Positions 7,509 to 15,940 of a stretch of 31,680 nucleotides of DNA are shown here, one piece after another. Numbering within the stretch: position 1 is the first letter of the stretch; every line of letters begins with the position of its first letter. This DNA is from Sphingomonadales bacterium (GTDB taxonomy: Bacteria > Pseudomonadota > Alphaproteobacteria > Sphingomonadales > Sphingomonadaceae): contig JAGXGT010000151.1 of the NCBI GenBank assembly GCA_024636595.1, positions 1 to 31,680 of the forward strand, written 5' to 3'. The notes under the pieces were generated by a model, which saw only the letters and a list, made by a program, of their open reading frames with translations, did not search any database and had not been told where the DNA came from. The position numbers and the translations under genes were made by a program.

Positions 7509-8456
7509 TTAGAGTGAACCCATTTGCAGGAATTTTTCCCGACGCAATCGCCTTAGCTCATCGCGATCCAGGTTCTCTAGTTGCGCAAACTCTTCGCCAA
7601 TCGCTGCACTGAGAGCCGCAATAGCCAATGTCTGGTCTCGATGCGCCCCGCCTACTGGCTCCTCAATTATCCGGTCGATAACGCCCAGTTTTTTAAGATT
7701 TTGGGCCGTGATCTGCATCGCATCCGCCGCGACGTCAGCCTTGTCTCCCGTGCGCCAGAGAATTGAAGCACAGCCCTCGGGCGAAATAACCGAATAGACA
7801 GCGTGTTCGAACATCAACACGCGTTCTGCAGCAGCCAATGCCACAGCGCCGCCAGATCCACCTTCACCCACGATAATCGCCACCATCGGAACACCCAGCG
7901 ACAGGCATTTTTCGGTAGACCGGGCAATTGCTTCAGCCTGCCCCCGTTCTTCTGCCGACACGCCAGGAAAAGCGCCCGATGTATCCACCAACGTCAAAAC
8001 TGGAAGCGAAAACCGATCAGCCATATCCATCAGGCGGATCGCCTTGCGATACCCTTCCGGCTTGCCCATCCCAAAATTGTGCCGCAAACGGCTTTCCGTA
8101 TCGTCGCCCTTTTCATGGCCAATAACGATCAACCGACGGTTCCCGATACGGGCAAAGCCGCCAATAATGGCCTGATCATCGCCAAAGTTTCGATCACCCC
8201 CAAGAGGTATAAACTCGTCAAAAAGGCCCGCGGTAAAATCTTTAAAATGTGGACGTTCTGGATGCCGAGCGACTTGCGTTTTCTGCCAAGGAGTCAATTT
8301 TCCATAGGTGTCAGACAGCATTTTGGCTGATTTAGCCTGAAGCTTCTCGATTTCGGCCTGAATATCGAGCGAGCCTTCATCCGCCGTATCTCTTAATTCG
8401 AGAATACGGGATTCGAGCGCCGCGATTGGTTTTTCAAAATCAAGATAAGTTGTCAT
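7509..8456 (-). CDS. accA: acetyl-CoA carboxylase carboxyltransferase subunit alpha
   Basis: A 315-residue protein matching AccA along its whole length: the N-terminal helical region (TYLDFEKPIAALESRILEL), then crotonase-like motifs GRNRR-type IGNRRLIVIGHEKG, LVDTSGAFPGVSAEERGQAEAIA and EGGSGGAVALAAAERVLMFEH. With AccD it transfers the carboxyl group from carboxybiotin to acetyl-CoA, giving malonyl-CoA, the first step of fatty acid synthesis. No clear Shine-Dalgarno sequence precedes ATG 8454-8456. It lies 31 bases after xerD in the same direction. Confidence 0.96.
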   Translation of the reverse strand: MTTYLDFEKPIAALESRILELRDTADEGSLDIQAEIEKLQAKSAKMLSDTYGKLTPWQKTQVARHPERPHFKDFTAGLFDEFIPLGGDRNFGDDQAIIGGFARIGNRRLIVIGHEKGDDTESRLRHNFGMGKPEGYRKAIRLMDMADRFSLPVLTLVDTSGAFPGVSAEERGQAEAIARSTEKCLSLGVPMVAIIVGEGGSGGAVALAAAERVLMFEHAVYSVISPEGCASILWRTGDKADVAADAMQITAQNLKKLGVIDRIIEEPVGGAHRDQTLAIAALSAAIGEEFAQLENLDRDELRRLRREKFLQMGSL

Positions 8457-8487
8457 GAAAAAGAGTTAGAACCGGACAGGCGAAACG

Positions 8488-9393
8488 TCAACGCGCGAGA
8501 TTTAGTTGGCTCAACGGATGACGATTATTCACCAATTCGACGAGGCGGGCGCTGTCGATATGCGTATATATTTGTGTCGTGCTGATATCGCTATGCCCTA
8601 GCAGCGTCTGCAAAGCCCGCAAGTCTGCCCCCCCTTCGAGTAGATGGGTGGCGAAGGCATGCCGTAAAACATGTGGACTGATCTTTGCCGGGTTAATCCC
8701 TGCCCTCACGGCATGCTCCTTGATAATTTGGAATAACCTAATCCTGCTGATGTGACCTGTTCTTGACGGAAAGAGCCATTTTTCCTTCGAGTCAACAAAT
8801 TCGGCCCAGCGGTGGACCGCGACCCGAGCCTGTTGAGAAATCGGGACCAATCGTTCCTTTTCGCCCTTTCCTTTGATGATCAAATAGGGCTTTTCTCCAA
8901 CAATCGAAGATCGCTGCAAACCGACAAGCTCACTGGCTCTCAGTCCAGAACCATAAAGCAATTCTAACATGGCCGATAGCCTGACGACCGACGGTTTAAC
9001 CGGATCGTTGGCCAACCCCTCTTCGATCAACTCGAACAAAAGCGAGATTTCGGCGTGAGACAAGGTCTTGGGTAACGAGCGGACCAACCCGGGCCTTGGG
9101 AGCGCATCCGAGGGATCAGTTTCCATAAACCCTTCTTCGACGAGAAAACCAAAAAAACGTCTCAAGCTAGAAGACTTGCGAGCGACCGTACTATTTTGCA
9201 ACCTGCGCCAATGAGAAGGCAATTGCCTGATCATCTCGCGATCGGCACTGGACAATCGACCGCCTGTGATTGCTGAAGCTTGTTCCAAATCTGTGCGGTA
9301 TGCCGACAAGGTATGCTGCGACGCACCTGTTTCCGCCACAAGCATTTCCAGAAAACGGTCAATCAGATTCGCGTCATCGCTCATATCGCCCAC
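8488..9393 (-). CDS. xerD: site-specific tyrosine recombinase XerD
   Basis: A 301-residue tyrosine recombinase. An N-terminal SAM-like core-binding domain (to about residue 105) is followed by the catalytic domain with Arg152 (GSGLRASEL), Lys176 (KGKGEKERLVP), His241 and Arg244 (SPHVLRHAFATH), His267 (LLGHSD) and nucleophile Tyr276 (IYTH). It resolves chromosome dimers at dif together with XerC. The neighbourhood (accA downstream, aroK/aroB divergent upstream) is the usual one for XerD, and nothing suggests a mobile-element integrase. GTG 9391-9393 has a GAGG seven bases upstream, so I prefer it to ATG 9382-9384. Confidence 0.92.
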   Translation of the reverse strand: MGDMSDDANLIDRFLEMLVAETGASQHTLSAYRTDLEQASAITGGRLSSADREMIRQLPSHWRRLQNSTVARKSSSLRRFFGFLVEEGFMETDPSDALPRPGLVRSLPKTLSHAEISLLFELIEEGLANDPVKPSVVRLSAMLELLYGSGLRASELVGLQRSSIVGEKPYLIIKGKGEKERLVPISQQARVAVHRWAEFVDSKEKWLFPSRTGHISRIRLFQIIKEHAVRAGINPAKISPHVLRHAFATHLLEGGADLRALQTLLGHSDISTTQIYTHIDSARLVELVNNRHPLSQLNLAR

Positions 9394-9423
9394 GAATAGA
9401 CCTCATGCCCGTCGATGCAAAGA

Positions 9424-11277
9424 TTATGTCCGTGTCAGCGCTTCGGCTGCAATCATGCGCGCTTCAGGCTCAAGGCCGACCCGTTTCAGGCTCTGCGTGA
9501 TATGATAGAGATGCAAAGGCGACATCGTTTTCCAGTTTCTGCCCTGCATGCCGACAGCGGCAAGCAATGCAACGGTTCCCTGTTGGCCGCGCCGAGCGGC
9601 CGACTGGATCGCTCTCGTCCATCTGGTCGAGCGGTTTAAATCCGAGCCCAAATCATCGGCAAAATCATCAATTGCCTGCTGGTCAGCTCGACCTAGGCCA
9701 GCGACCGCCGCTAAGACAAATTTACTGCGAAGTTGTTCTGCGCTGCCGTCATTGTCGCCAAAATCATCCAGAGCACTGTAGGAGACAGAAGTTTTCGCAG
9801 GAGATCCAACCGCCAATAGCGCCCACCCGTTGCTGCCTTGTTCGACAATATCTGCCCATCGCATCGCACTCCGATCGAGTCCGGCGGCAAGCATGGACGC
9901 AATCAGATCCCCACTTTGATCGCGTAGCGCATCTGATGGTGGAATTCTTGCGGCGGCGCGAGCGGTTAAAATCTTGGCCGAATATTGCGCAAGCGCGCCA
10001 TCGGACCGACCCCACAGATCGCGCATCGCAGCAAGACGCGTTTCCGCTGTGTCATTCGTATAAGCCTGACGCAATACCGAGGCCAATGCCTTCCGATCAT
10101 CACTCGTGTCGGGGTCGTCATAGGCTGCGGAATAAAGATCGACCATCGCCTGATTTGATAATACCCCTATCGCCGCTGCGATATCGGCCGCTTTCATCCT
10201 GGACTCGAATGACAGCATAGGTGCTCGCACACGCCACCCCTGCACATGTCGACCAGCCTGATCATATAATCGATCTGGCGGCTCTACGCCTGTCGCCGCT
10301 CCCAAGCCAAAGCGCCAGTTGTTGAAATACTCGACATCGTCCCAAAGAATGGTGACTGCTCTGCGACCTTCGAAACCGGCGCCAATCGTCTTTTCTGCCA
10401 GGAGATAGTCTATACCGGTGGCCACCTTTGCCCGCCTTGCTTGCTGGAGCAGACTGGTCGCCCGGCTCTGCTCGCCCGTAAAGGAAGCACAAATGGGACG
10501 GAACATCACCCAAGTGGGTGCGTCGCTGACTTTCGAACCGCCATCCACAAGGGGACAGATTCCTGCCGGATCAGCCGTCGCCAGATGCGCTTGCATAGCC
10601 ACTTCATAGAGCCTTGGTGTGTAATTACCGCCATCAACTTTCAAAACCAGCGAACGAGCCGCATCAGCCTCGCCCATGCGCAGCAAGCGCCAAGCGCGCT
10701 CGGCGGTCCAATCTGCAGGATTCACGTTTGCAGGGCTGATAACTTTGCTGAGTAACGTGCGACGAAGCAGTATCGAACCCCAACGCGAAATGATGGGGCC
10801 ATTCAGATTTTTGATCAGGCTCGTCAGATATTGGCCGCCTTCTTCACCGAAGGCATCTTTCGGCAAGCCTTTATATTTCGGAGTCAAAACGCCAATTTCT
10901 GCCATTGATCGCCGCTCACCAGCGGAGAGGGCATATTGGGGCTGGAGAGCATTATCCAGCGCATCGATATCGACTTCTCCCGTCCCATCCAGCGTAAGTG
11001 GCGGCAAATCCCGGTCAATTTCCGCGATATCGCGATCCGGGACGGTCGGACTGGATGGCTCGCTGGTCGGCGGCGTAGTGGGACGTGCAGAAACCGGACC
11101 AGGTGCGGGTGTTGGAGAGACTGCCGGCGCTGGTCTTGGTGCCGGGGCTGGAGCATTCTCACCAAATCCTGGTGGCAGCAGGGATTCAGGAGAATTCTGT
11201 CCCAGAACCGGAAGCGACGCCAGCAGCGCGCCCAAACTGATGGCGGCTAAAGATATATGCTTGATACGCATACGCAT
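9424..11277 (-). CDS. secreted protein of unknown function, helical-repeat-like
   Basis: With the start at ATG 11275-11277 the protein has 617 residues; a TTG start at 11298 would overlap the previous small ORF. A Sec signal peptide (MRMRIKHISLAAISLGALLA, cleavage near VLGQ) is followed by a low-complexity Pro/Ala/Thr/Ser linker (roughly residues 40-85). The remaining 500 residues are alanine-rich and helical, with segments such as AWRLLRMGEADAARSLVL and LYHITQSLKRVGLEPEARM that resemble degenerate TPR-like helix pairs. No enzymatic motif is visible. I know of proteins like this only at this locus in sphingomonads. It lies between the small membrane ORF and xerD, and is probably co-transcribed with both. 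Confidence 0.8.
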   Translation of the reverse strand: MRMRIKHISLAAISLGALLASLPVLGQNSPESLLPPGFGENAPAPAPRPAPAVSPTPAPGPVSARPTTPPTSEPSSPTVPDRDIAEIDRDLPPLTLDGTGEVDIDALDNALQPQYALSAGERRSMAEIGVLTPKYKGLPKDAFGEEGGQYLTSLIKNLNGPIISRWGSILLRRTLLSKVISPANVNPADWTAERAWRLLRMGEADAARSLVLKVDGGNYTPRLYEVAMQAHLATADPAGICPLVDGGSKVSDAPTWVMFRPICASFTGEQSRATSLLQQARRAKVATGIDYLLAEKTIGAGFEGRRAVTILWDDVEYFNNWRFGLGAATGVEPPDRLYDQAGRHVQGWRVRAPMLSFESRMKAADIAAAIGVLSNQAMVDLYSAAYDDPDTSDDRKALASVLRQAYTNDTAETRLAAMRDLWGRSDGALAQYSAKILTARAAARIPPSDALRDQSGDLIASMLAAGLDRSAMRWADIVEQGSNGWALLAVGSPAKTSVSYSALDDFGDNDGSAEQLRSKFVLAAVAGLGRADQQAIDDFADDLGSDLNRSTRWTRAIQSAARRGQQGTVALLAAVGMQGRNWKTMSPLHLYHITQSLKRVGLEPEARMIAAEALTRT

Positions 11278-11281
11278 ATTA

Positions 11282-11413
11282 CTAAAGGTCGTCACCAATT
11301 ACGGGCTTTTCAACCGGTTGCAGCGGCTGTTCGACATCCATCGAAGCCAAAAATAGTGCCGAACCGATCAGGAATGCGACAAACAAAATTATAAAAACCA
11401 ACTGACGCGGCAT
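11282..11413 (-). CDS. small single-pass membrane protein (43 aa)
   Basis: A 43-residue ORF from ATG 11411-11413 to TAG 11282-11284. MPRQLVFIILFVAFLIGSA begins one hydrophobic membrane segment (residues 4-24), followed by a short soluble tail ASMDVEQPLQPVEKPVIG. It ends four bases before the preferred start of the secreted 617-aa protein on the same strand, so it is probably the first gene of that transcript. Its start is divergent from aroK. A small ORF of this kind at this place fits my memory of sphingomonad genomes, but I cannot verify conservation. The ribosome site is weak. Confidence 0.65.
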   Translation of the reverse strand: MPRQLVFIILFVAFLIGSALFLASMDVEQPLQPVEKPVIGDDL

Positions 11414-11505
11414 CAATGTGACTCAATCTTTTTTACGGTTAAAAAATAACATAGTCAGCATTGGAATTTGCACCCTTAGCCAACCGTTGTATAGCCTTTG
11501 CCCCA

Positions 11506-12081
11506 ATGGACAAAAACATTAAAGCCTCTTTCGACAATTCAGACGGAAATTCCGGTGAAAGGCCAGATTTTGTGCCTGAGCAGTCGATTGTGCTTGTTGG
11601 CTTGATGGGAGTGGGTAAAACCACCGTAGGTCGGCGCCTGGCGAAACGGCTGGGCCTTGGCTTTGTCGATGCCGATGAAGAAATCGAGCGAGCGGCTGGC
11701 CTCACGGTCGAAGAAATCTTCGATCGATTTGGCGAAGACTATTTTCGCGACGGGGAACGACGGGTCATCGCGCGGTTACTGGAAGGCAAGTGTCAGATTA
11801 TCGCTACCGGTGGCGGCGCATTTATGAACGAGGAGACCCGGGCCCTCATTCGGGAAAAGGCGATTGCGATCTGGCTCGATGCCGATCTCGACACGCTGGT
11901 GAAACGAGTAGCCCGGCGCAATACCAGGCCGTTGCTGAAATCTGGTGATCCGGCAAAAATCCTTGCTGACTTGGCGGTCATCAGGAACCCGGTATATGCC
12001 ACCGCCCATATTCATGTCATGGGCAATGATTCGCCCCATGAAACAACCGTTGAAAATATTATCGAGGCATTGCAGCGTTGA
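11506..12081 (+). CDS. aroK: shikimate kinase
   Basis: Starting at ATG 11506 the protein has 191 residues (an upstream TTG at 11461 is in frame but adds an unlikely leader). The P-loop GLMGVGKTT is at 32-40, the shikimate-binding DADEEIE follows at 55-61, then RDGERRV and GGGAF (102-106), and the lid arginine region RRNTRPLL. It phosphorylates shikimate at the 3-hydroxyl in the chorismate pathway. The N-terminal 25 residues before the kinase fold are an extension common in alphaproteobacteria. It overlaps aroB by four bases (TTGA), so the pair is coupled. A TTGCAC and TATAGC pair just upstream could be its promoter; that is weak evidence. Confidence 0.95.
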   Translation: MDKNIKASFDNSDGNSGERPDFVPEQSIVLVGLMGVGKTTVGRRLAKRLGLGFVDADEEIERAAGLTVEEIFDRFGEDYFRDGERRVIARLLEGKCQIIATGGGAFMNEETRALIREKAIAIWLDADLDTLVKRVARRNTRPLLKSGDPAKILADLAVIRNPVYATAHIHVMGNDSPHETTVENIIEALQR

Positions 12082-13178
12082 CCCAGATCCGAGTTGAATT
12101 AGGCGAACATAGCTACCCCATATTGGTTCAGCCGGGAGCGCTCGCGCGGGCGGCGACGCATCTGCAAGAATTTGCCAGCAATAACCGGCTTTTTGTGCTG
12201 ACCGACAATCATGTCGGTTCGAATCTGCTACCAATATTGCAGCACGCCTTCGCCGAAAGCGGGATCGATCTTATCGTAAGCAGCCTGCCAGCAGGCGAAG
12301 CCAGCAAAAGCTGGCAGCGTCTGGAGACGGTGACGGATTGGCTGCTGGCTCAAGGCGTCGAACGATCGGATACACTTGTCGCGCTTGGCGGCGGCGTTAT
12401 CGGCGATCTTACCGGGTTTGCGGCGGCAATTGTTAAACGCGGCTGCGGATTCGTCCAGATCCCGACCAGCCTGCTTGCCCAGGTGGATAGCAGCGTCGGC
12501 GGTAAGACCGCAATCAACAGCTCGGTCGGCAAGAATCTGATCGGCAGTTTCAACCAGCCCCGGTTCGTGTTGATCGACCCGCTGGTGCTGAACAGTCTGC
12601 CAGACCGCGAATTGCGGGCCGGTTATGCCGAAGTGGTCAAATATGGATTGATCAATGATGCCGTTTTCTTTGCCTGGTGCGAGGCCAATAGTAAGCAGAT
12701 TCTCGACCGCGATCCTGATGCACTCAGCGAAGCGATTGTTCACAGCGTGCGCGCGAAGGCCCTGATCGTCGGCGAAGACGAGAAGGAACTCAGCGGCCGC
12801 CGCGCGCTCCTCAATCTGGGGCATACATTTGGTCACGCACTTGAGGCAGAGACCGGATTCTCGGACAAGCTGGTCCATGGCGAAGCGGTCGCGGCTGGCA
12901 TGGCGCTGGCCTTCGGATATTCGGTGCGGCGCGGGCATTGCGATGCGGAGGATGCTGAACGCGTCAGAGCACATCTGGAGTCGGTCGATCTGCCCTATAA
13001 TTTAACCACCGCTTCGGTGCGGGCTTCCGGACAGCGGCTGGTCGACCATATGATGCACGACAAGAAAATGAGCGGCGGCAGCTTGCCGTTCCTGCTGGCC
13101 AACGGCATCGGCCACACCTTTCTCGCCAAGGACGTCGATCTGGAAGACGTCGCGGCATTTCTGGACGAGGCGGCCTAA
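12078..13178 (+). CDS. aroB: 3-dehydroquinate synthase
   Basis: A 366-residue protein matching AroB throughout. The NAD-binding GGGVIGD is at 104-110, then the conserved QIPTSLLAQVDSSVGGKTAIN, and zinc ligands Glu185 (AEVVKYG), His249 (NLGHTFGHALE) and His267 (HGEAVAAGM). It converts DAHP to 3-dehydroquinate. The start is an unusual TTG at 12078-12080 that overlaps the aroK stop in TTGA; residues from TQIRVELGEHSYPI onward align with the AroB N-terminus, and no ATG or GTG fits. This implies translation by re-initiation or coupling after aroK. It converges on the antiporter gene with 27 bases between stops and no clear terminator. Confidence 0.96.
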   Translation: MTQIRVELGEHSYPILVQPGALARAATHLQEFASNNRLFVLTDNHVGSNLLPILQHAFAESGIDLIVSSLPAGEASKSWQRLETVTDWLLAQGVERSDTLVALGGGVIGDLTGFAAAIVKRGCGFVQIPTSLLAQVDSSVGGKTAINSSVGKNLIGSFNQPRFVLIDPLVLNSLPDRELRAGYAEVVKYGLINDAVFFAWCEANSKQILDRDPDALSEAIVHSVRAKALIVGEDEKELSGRRALLNLGHTFGHALEAETGFSDKLVHGEAVAAGMALAFGYSVRRGHCDAEDAERVRAHLESVDLPYNLTTASVRASGQRLVDHMMHDKKMSGGSLPFLLANGIGHTFLAKDVDLEDVAAFLDEAA

Positions 13179-13205
13179 CACCGCGCGGCACGTCAAATTT
13201 CTGGA

Positions 13206-14966
13206 TTACTTGCCAGAATTATTTTCGAATCGGAGCTCCGCACCGGCGAGCATGTCACCGCCGGACTTCATTTGTGCTTCCAGCCGGTCGCAATCACGCT
13301 GCCGGAATTCTTCGTCAACCTCGTCGATCAGGCGGCTATCCAGATCAATCGCGAACATCGTTTGGCGAGCGAGATGGATCGCTGATTCAAACAATTCACG
13401 TTTCATCCCGACAATCCCCAGCCCCTTGAGAGCGATCAGCTGACGGCGGTCATAAACCCTTACAAACATCTTTGTTTCAGGGAAGGACTGGATGATCGGG
13501 CGCACTTGTTCGGGCCCGAAGTCCGGATCGTCCATGCAGAAAACAATCGCGTCCGCTTCATGCGCTCCGGCGCGGCGCAACAGATCCACCCGCGTGCCGT
13601 CCCCATAGAATACTTTGGCTCCGAATTGCTGGTGAACATCAATCTGCTCGGGCTTGATGTCGATCAGCGTCAGCGGGATTTTTGCAGCCATCAGCACTTG
13701 CGACACGGTCTGGCCAAATCGTCCCTGGCCGACAACGATGACCGATGCCCGATCGGCTTTCACCGGATCATCCAGTTTGGCAGATGATTTTCTGGTTCCA
13801 TTGCTGAAGCGCCCCGCCAGCAACATCAGGAACGGAGTGGTCGCCATCGACAAGGTGATGATGGCGCTGAACAGACTGCTGGCCTCCGGTTCGATCAGCA
13901 GCGCCTTTTCAGCCTCGGCAAACAGCACAAAGCCGAATTCCCCGCCCTGACTGAGCAGCATGCCCATCGCCAGAGCCGGTTTCGTATCCATGCCGAACAG
14001 CTTGCCAAGTCCGAAGATAATCGCGATCTTGACCGCAACCAATGCGACCGCCGCACCCACCACGAATGCGGGATTTTCAATGATCACATTCAGGTCCAGC
14101 ATCATGCCGACAGCAAGGAAGAAGAAGCCTAGCAACAGGGAGCGGAACGGATCGATATCGGCTTCCAGCTCGTGCCGATAAGGGGAGTTGGCCAGCATGA
14201 CCCCGGCAATGAAGGCACCCAGAGCGGGAGACAGTCCGATAAACTCCATCAGCGCAGCACCGCCCAATATCGCCACCAGACCAGCGACAATGAACAGTTC
14301 ACGTTCAGCTATACGGCCGATGATCTTGAGCAATGGTTGCAGCAAATATCTGCCGATGGCGATAAGCCCGCCAATGGCGAGGACGGCATATACTGCGGTC
14401 AACCAGCCAGGGTCACCGCCGACATCTTCCGGCGCCCGCGACAGCGCCGCAATGATCGTCAGCAGCGGAATGATCGACAGGTCCTGAAACAGCAGGATCG
14501 AAAAGGCTTTTTCACCGGTTGGTGTGTTGAGCCTGCCGGAGGATTGCAGCATCGGCAAGACCTGCGCGGTCGAGGACAAGGCCAGTGGCAAGCCGATGGC
14601 AATCGATGCGGCGAGCGTGAAGTTGGTCGTCGCCATGATCAGCAGAAACAGCGCAATGCCGCACAATACGACCTGGCTCAGTCCGAGCCCGAAGATCGCC
14701 TGACGCAAACGCATAAGCCGCGCCGGCGCGAGTTCCAGTCCGACGATGAACAGCAGCAGGATGATCCCAATCTCGGAAAATTCAAGAATGGTTCCGGCGT
14801 TGCTGATCAGCTGGAAACCCTGCGGACCGATCAAGACTCCGGCAATCAGATAGCCCAGAACCGCGCCGATACCGAACCGCCGGAAGACCAGCACCATCAC
14901 AAGCGCTGCGCCGAGCATGACAAAACCGCCCAACAGCAGATCGGCCATATGGGTTTCGGGTTCCAT
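13206..14966 (-). CDS. monovalent cation:proton antiporter, CPA2 family (KefB/C-like)
   Basis: A 586-residue membrane protein. Residues 1 to about 390 hold 12-13 hydrophobic segments with CPA2 features: GYLIAGVLIGPQGF, IILLLFIVGLELAP and LFQDLSIIPLL. From residue 407 there is a RCK/TrkA-N nucleotide-binding domain, VIVVGQGRFGQ, with its acidic strand end LIDIKPEQID. It is probably a potassium or sodium/proton exchanger of the inner membrane gated by a ligand on the RCK domain. Whether it is glutathione-regulated like KefC cannot be told. It is the last gene of the minus-strand run from radA, three bases after the IscU-like gene. ATG 14946-14948 is an alternative start. Confidence 0.9.
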   Translation of the reverse strand: MEPETHMADLLLGGFVMLGAALVMVLVFRRFGIGAVLGYLIAGVLIGPQGFQLISNAGTILEFSEIGIILLLFIVGLELAPARLMRLRQAIFGLGLSQVVLCGIALFLLIMATTNFTLAASIAIGLPLALSSTAQVLPMLQSSGRLNTPTGEKAFSILLFQDLSIIPLLTIIAALSRAPEDVGGDPGWLTAVYAVLAIGGLIAIGRYLLQPLLKIIGRIAERELFIVAGLVAILGGAALMEFIGLSPALGAFIAGVMLANSPYRHELEADIDPFRSLLLGFFFLAVGMMLDLNVIIENPAFVVGAAVALVAVKIAIIFGLGKLFGMDTKPALAMGMLLSQGGEFGFVLFAEAEKALLIEPEASSLFSAIITLSMATTPFLMLLAGRFSNGTRKSSAKLDDPVKADRASVIVVGQGRFGQTVSQVLMAAKIPLTLIDIKPEQIDVHQQFGAKVFYGDGTRVDLLRRAGAHEADAIVFCMDDPDFGPEQVRPIIQSFPETKMFVRVYDRRQLIALKGLGIVGMKRELFESAIHLARQTMFAIDLDSRLIDEVDEEFRQRDCDRLEAQMKSGGDMLAGAELRFENNSGK

Positions 14967-14969
14967 GGG

Positions 14970-15410
14970 TCAGGCTACCTCTTGTTTGGCGGCGGCGGCG
15001 GCAAAGGCAGCGATCACCGCATCGTAAGGCAATAATATCGCGGCATGGCGACCCTTATGATCCTTCGCTGCCTTCAATTTATCCATATCCGGCCATGTTC
15101 CGGGAGATTCGATTGATCCCGCCAGAAACGCCGCCAGATTGGTTCGGATGCGTTCGATCTCGGCGACCGGTTTCCCCACGGCTTGTGCGCCCAATATCGC
15201 TGCCGAGGCCTGCCCCAGGGCGCAGGCGCTTATCTCAAAACCCAAATCCTGCAGCGATCCGCTTTCGGTCACGATTACGTCAGCCACAACCTTGCTGCCG
15301 CATGTCCTGGAGCGCAGCTCCGCCGTGCCGTCGGGATGGTCCAACCTCTGTTGATGCGGGATCGACACCGCGAGACGCAAGATCTCGCGCGTATAAAGCG
15401 CCCCGCTCAT
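14970..15410 (-). CDS. IscU/NifU-like iron-sulfur scaffold family protein, ligands incomplete
   Basis: A 146-residue protein with the IscU/SufU fold signature. Cys37 (SRTCGSKV) and Cys63 (ISACALGQASA) are kept. The Asp that normally follows the first Cys (CGD) is Ser39, and the third Cys (normally RxACxL) is replaced in GRHAAILLPYD (Ala124). A classical scaffold uses three Cys and the Asp to hold the cluster, so this protein may bind a cluster differently, take part in delivery, or have another role. It overlaps cvpA by four bases (ATGA) and is three bases from the antiporter. No isc or suf genes are near. Confidence 0.82.
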   Translation of the reverse strand: MSGALYTREILRLAVSIPHQQRLDHPDGTAELRSRTCGSKVVADVIVTESGSLQDLGFEISACALGQASAAILGAQAVGKPVAEIERIRTNLAAFLAGSIESPGTWPDMDKLKAAKDHKGRHAAILLPYDAVIAAFAAAAAKQEVA

Positions 15411-15931
15411 TCGCTGGGCACCGCTTGATCATCGGTCAATTCCCGCTGTTCCTGAACAAAGTCGACCATGGCTTTTCCGCTTGCGTTAAGGAGTGGGTAG
15501 GTACGCGATGCCGCCAGCCATTCCGGCCGCGGTTCTTCCGAACCATAGATGGTGTCGTAAACCAGAACCACCAATAAATAGAGCAAGGTTGCCCCAATCA
15601 GCCCCTTGATCATACCAAAGCCGAAGCCGAGTACGCGATCGATCGGACCGAGCACGGATTTGCGCGACCGGGCGCCGATTGATCGGGCTACCCATCGGCC
15701 GAGAGCATAGGTCACTATCACGATAGAAGCAAAAGCCAGCACCGAAGCGCCGCTCTCGCTGCCAACCGGACCGATCAGCCGGTCCGTTATCGGCGTATGC
15801 AGCGCCCAAACGCCGATCACGACCAATATCCAGGCCATCAAAGCGAGCGCCTCCTGAACGAATCCTCTCAGGAAGCCGAGAACCGCCGCCCCGCCCATCA
15901 AAACCAGTACAAAAATATCCAGACCCGTCAT
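15407..15931 (-). CDS. cvpA: CvpA family membrane protein
   Basis: A 174-residue inner-membrane protein with four hydrophobic segments (about residues 5-20, 28-45, 64-80, 100-125) and the CvpA features GFLRGFVQEALALMAWI and RVLGFGFGMIKGLI. The C-terminus is soluble and charged. CvpA was named for colicin V production; its physiological role in alphaproteobacteria is unclear, although envelope-stress roles are known elsewhere. It follows radA by 9 bases and its stop overlaps the start of the IscU-like gene. Confidence 0.9.
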   Translation of the reverse strand: MTGLDIFVLVLMGGAAVLGFLRGFVQEALALMAWILVVIGVWALHTPITDRLIGPVGSESGASVLAFASIVIVTYALGRWVARSIGARSRKSVLGPIDRVLGFGFGMIKGLIGATLLYLLVVLVYDTIYGSEEPRPEWLAASRTYPLLNASGKAMVDFVQEQRELTDDQAVPSE

Positions 15932-15940
15932 CCGCTCTAG

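Noticed and set aside
8488..9393. Tyrosine recombinase as sign of a mobile element
   Set aside because: Sequence and neighbours are those of chromosomal XerD; no att repeats or phage genes are near, and the tRNA lies about 7 kb away.
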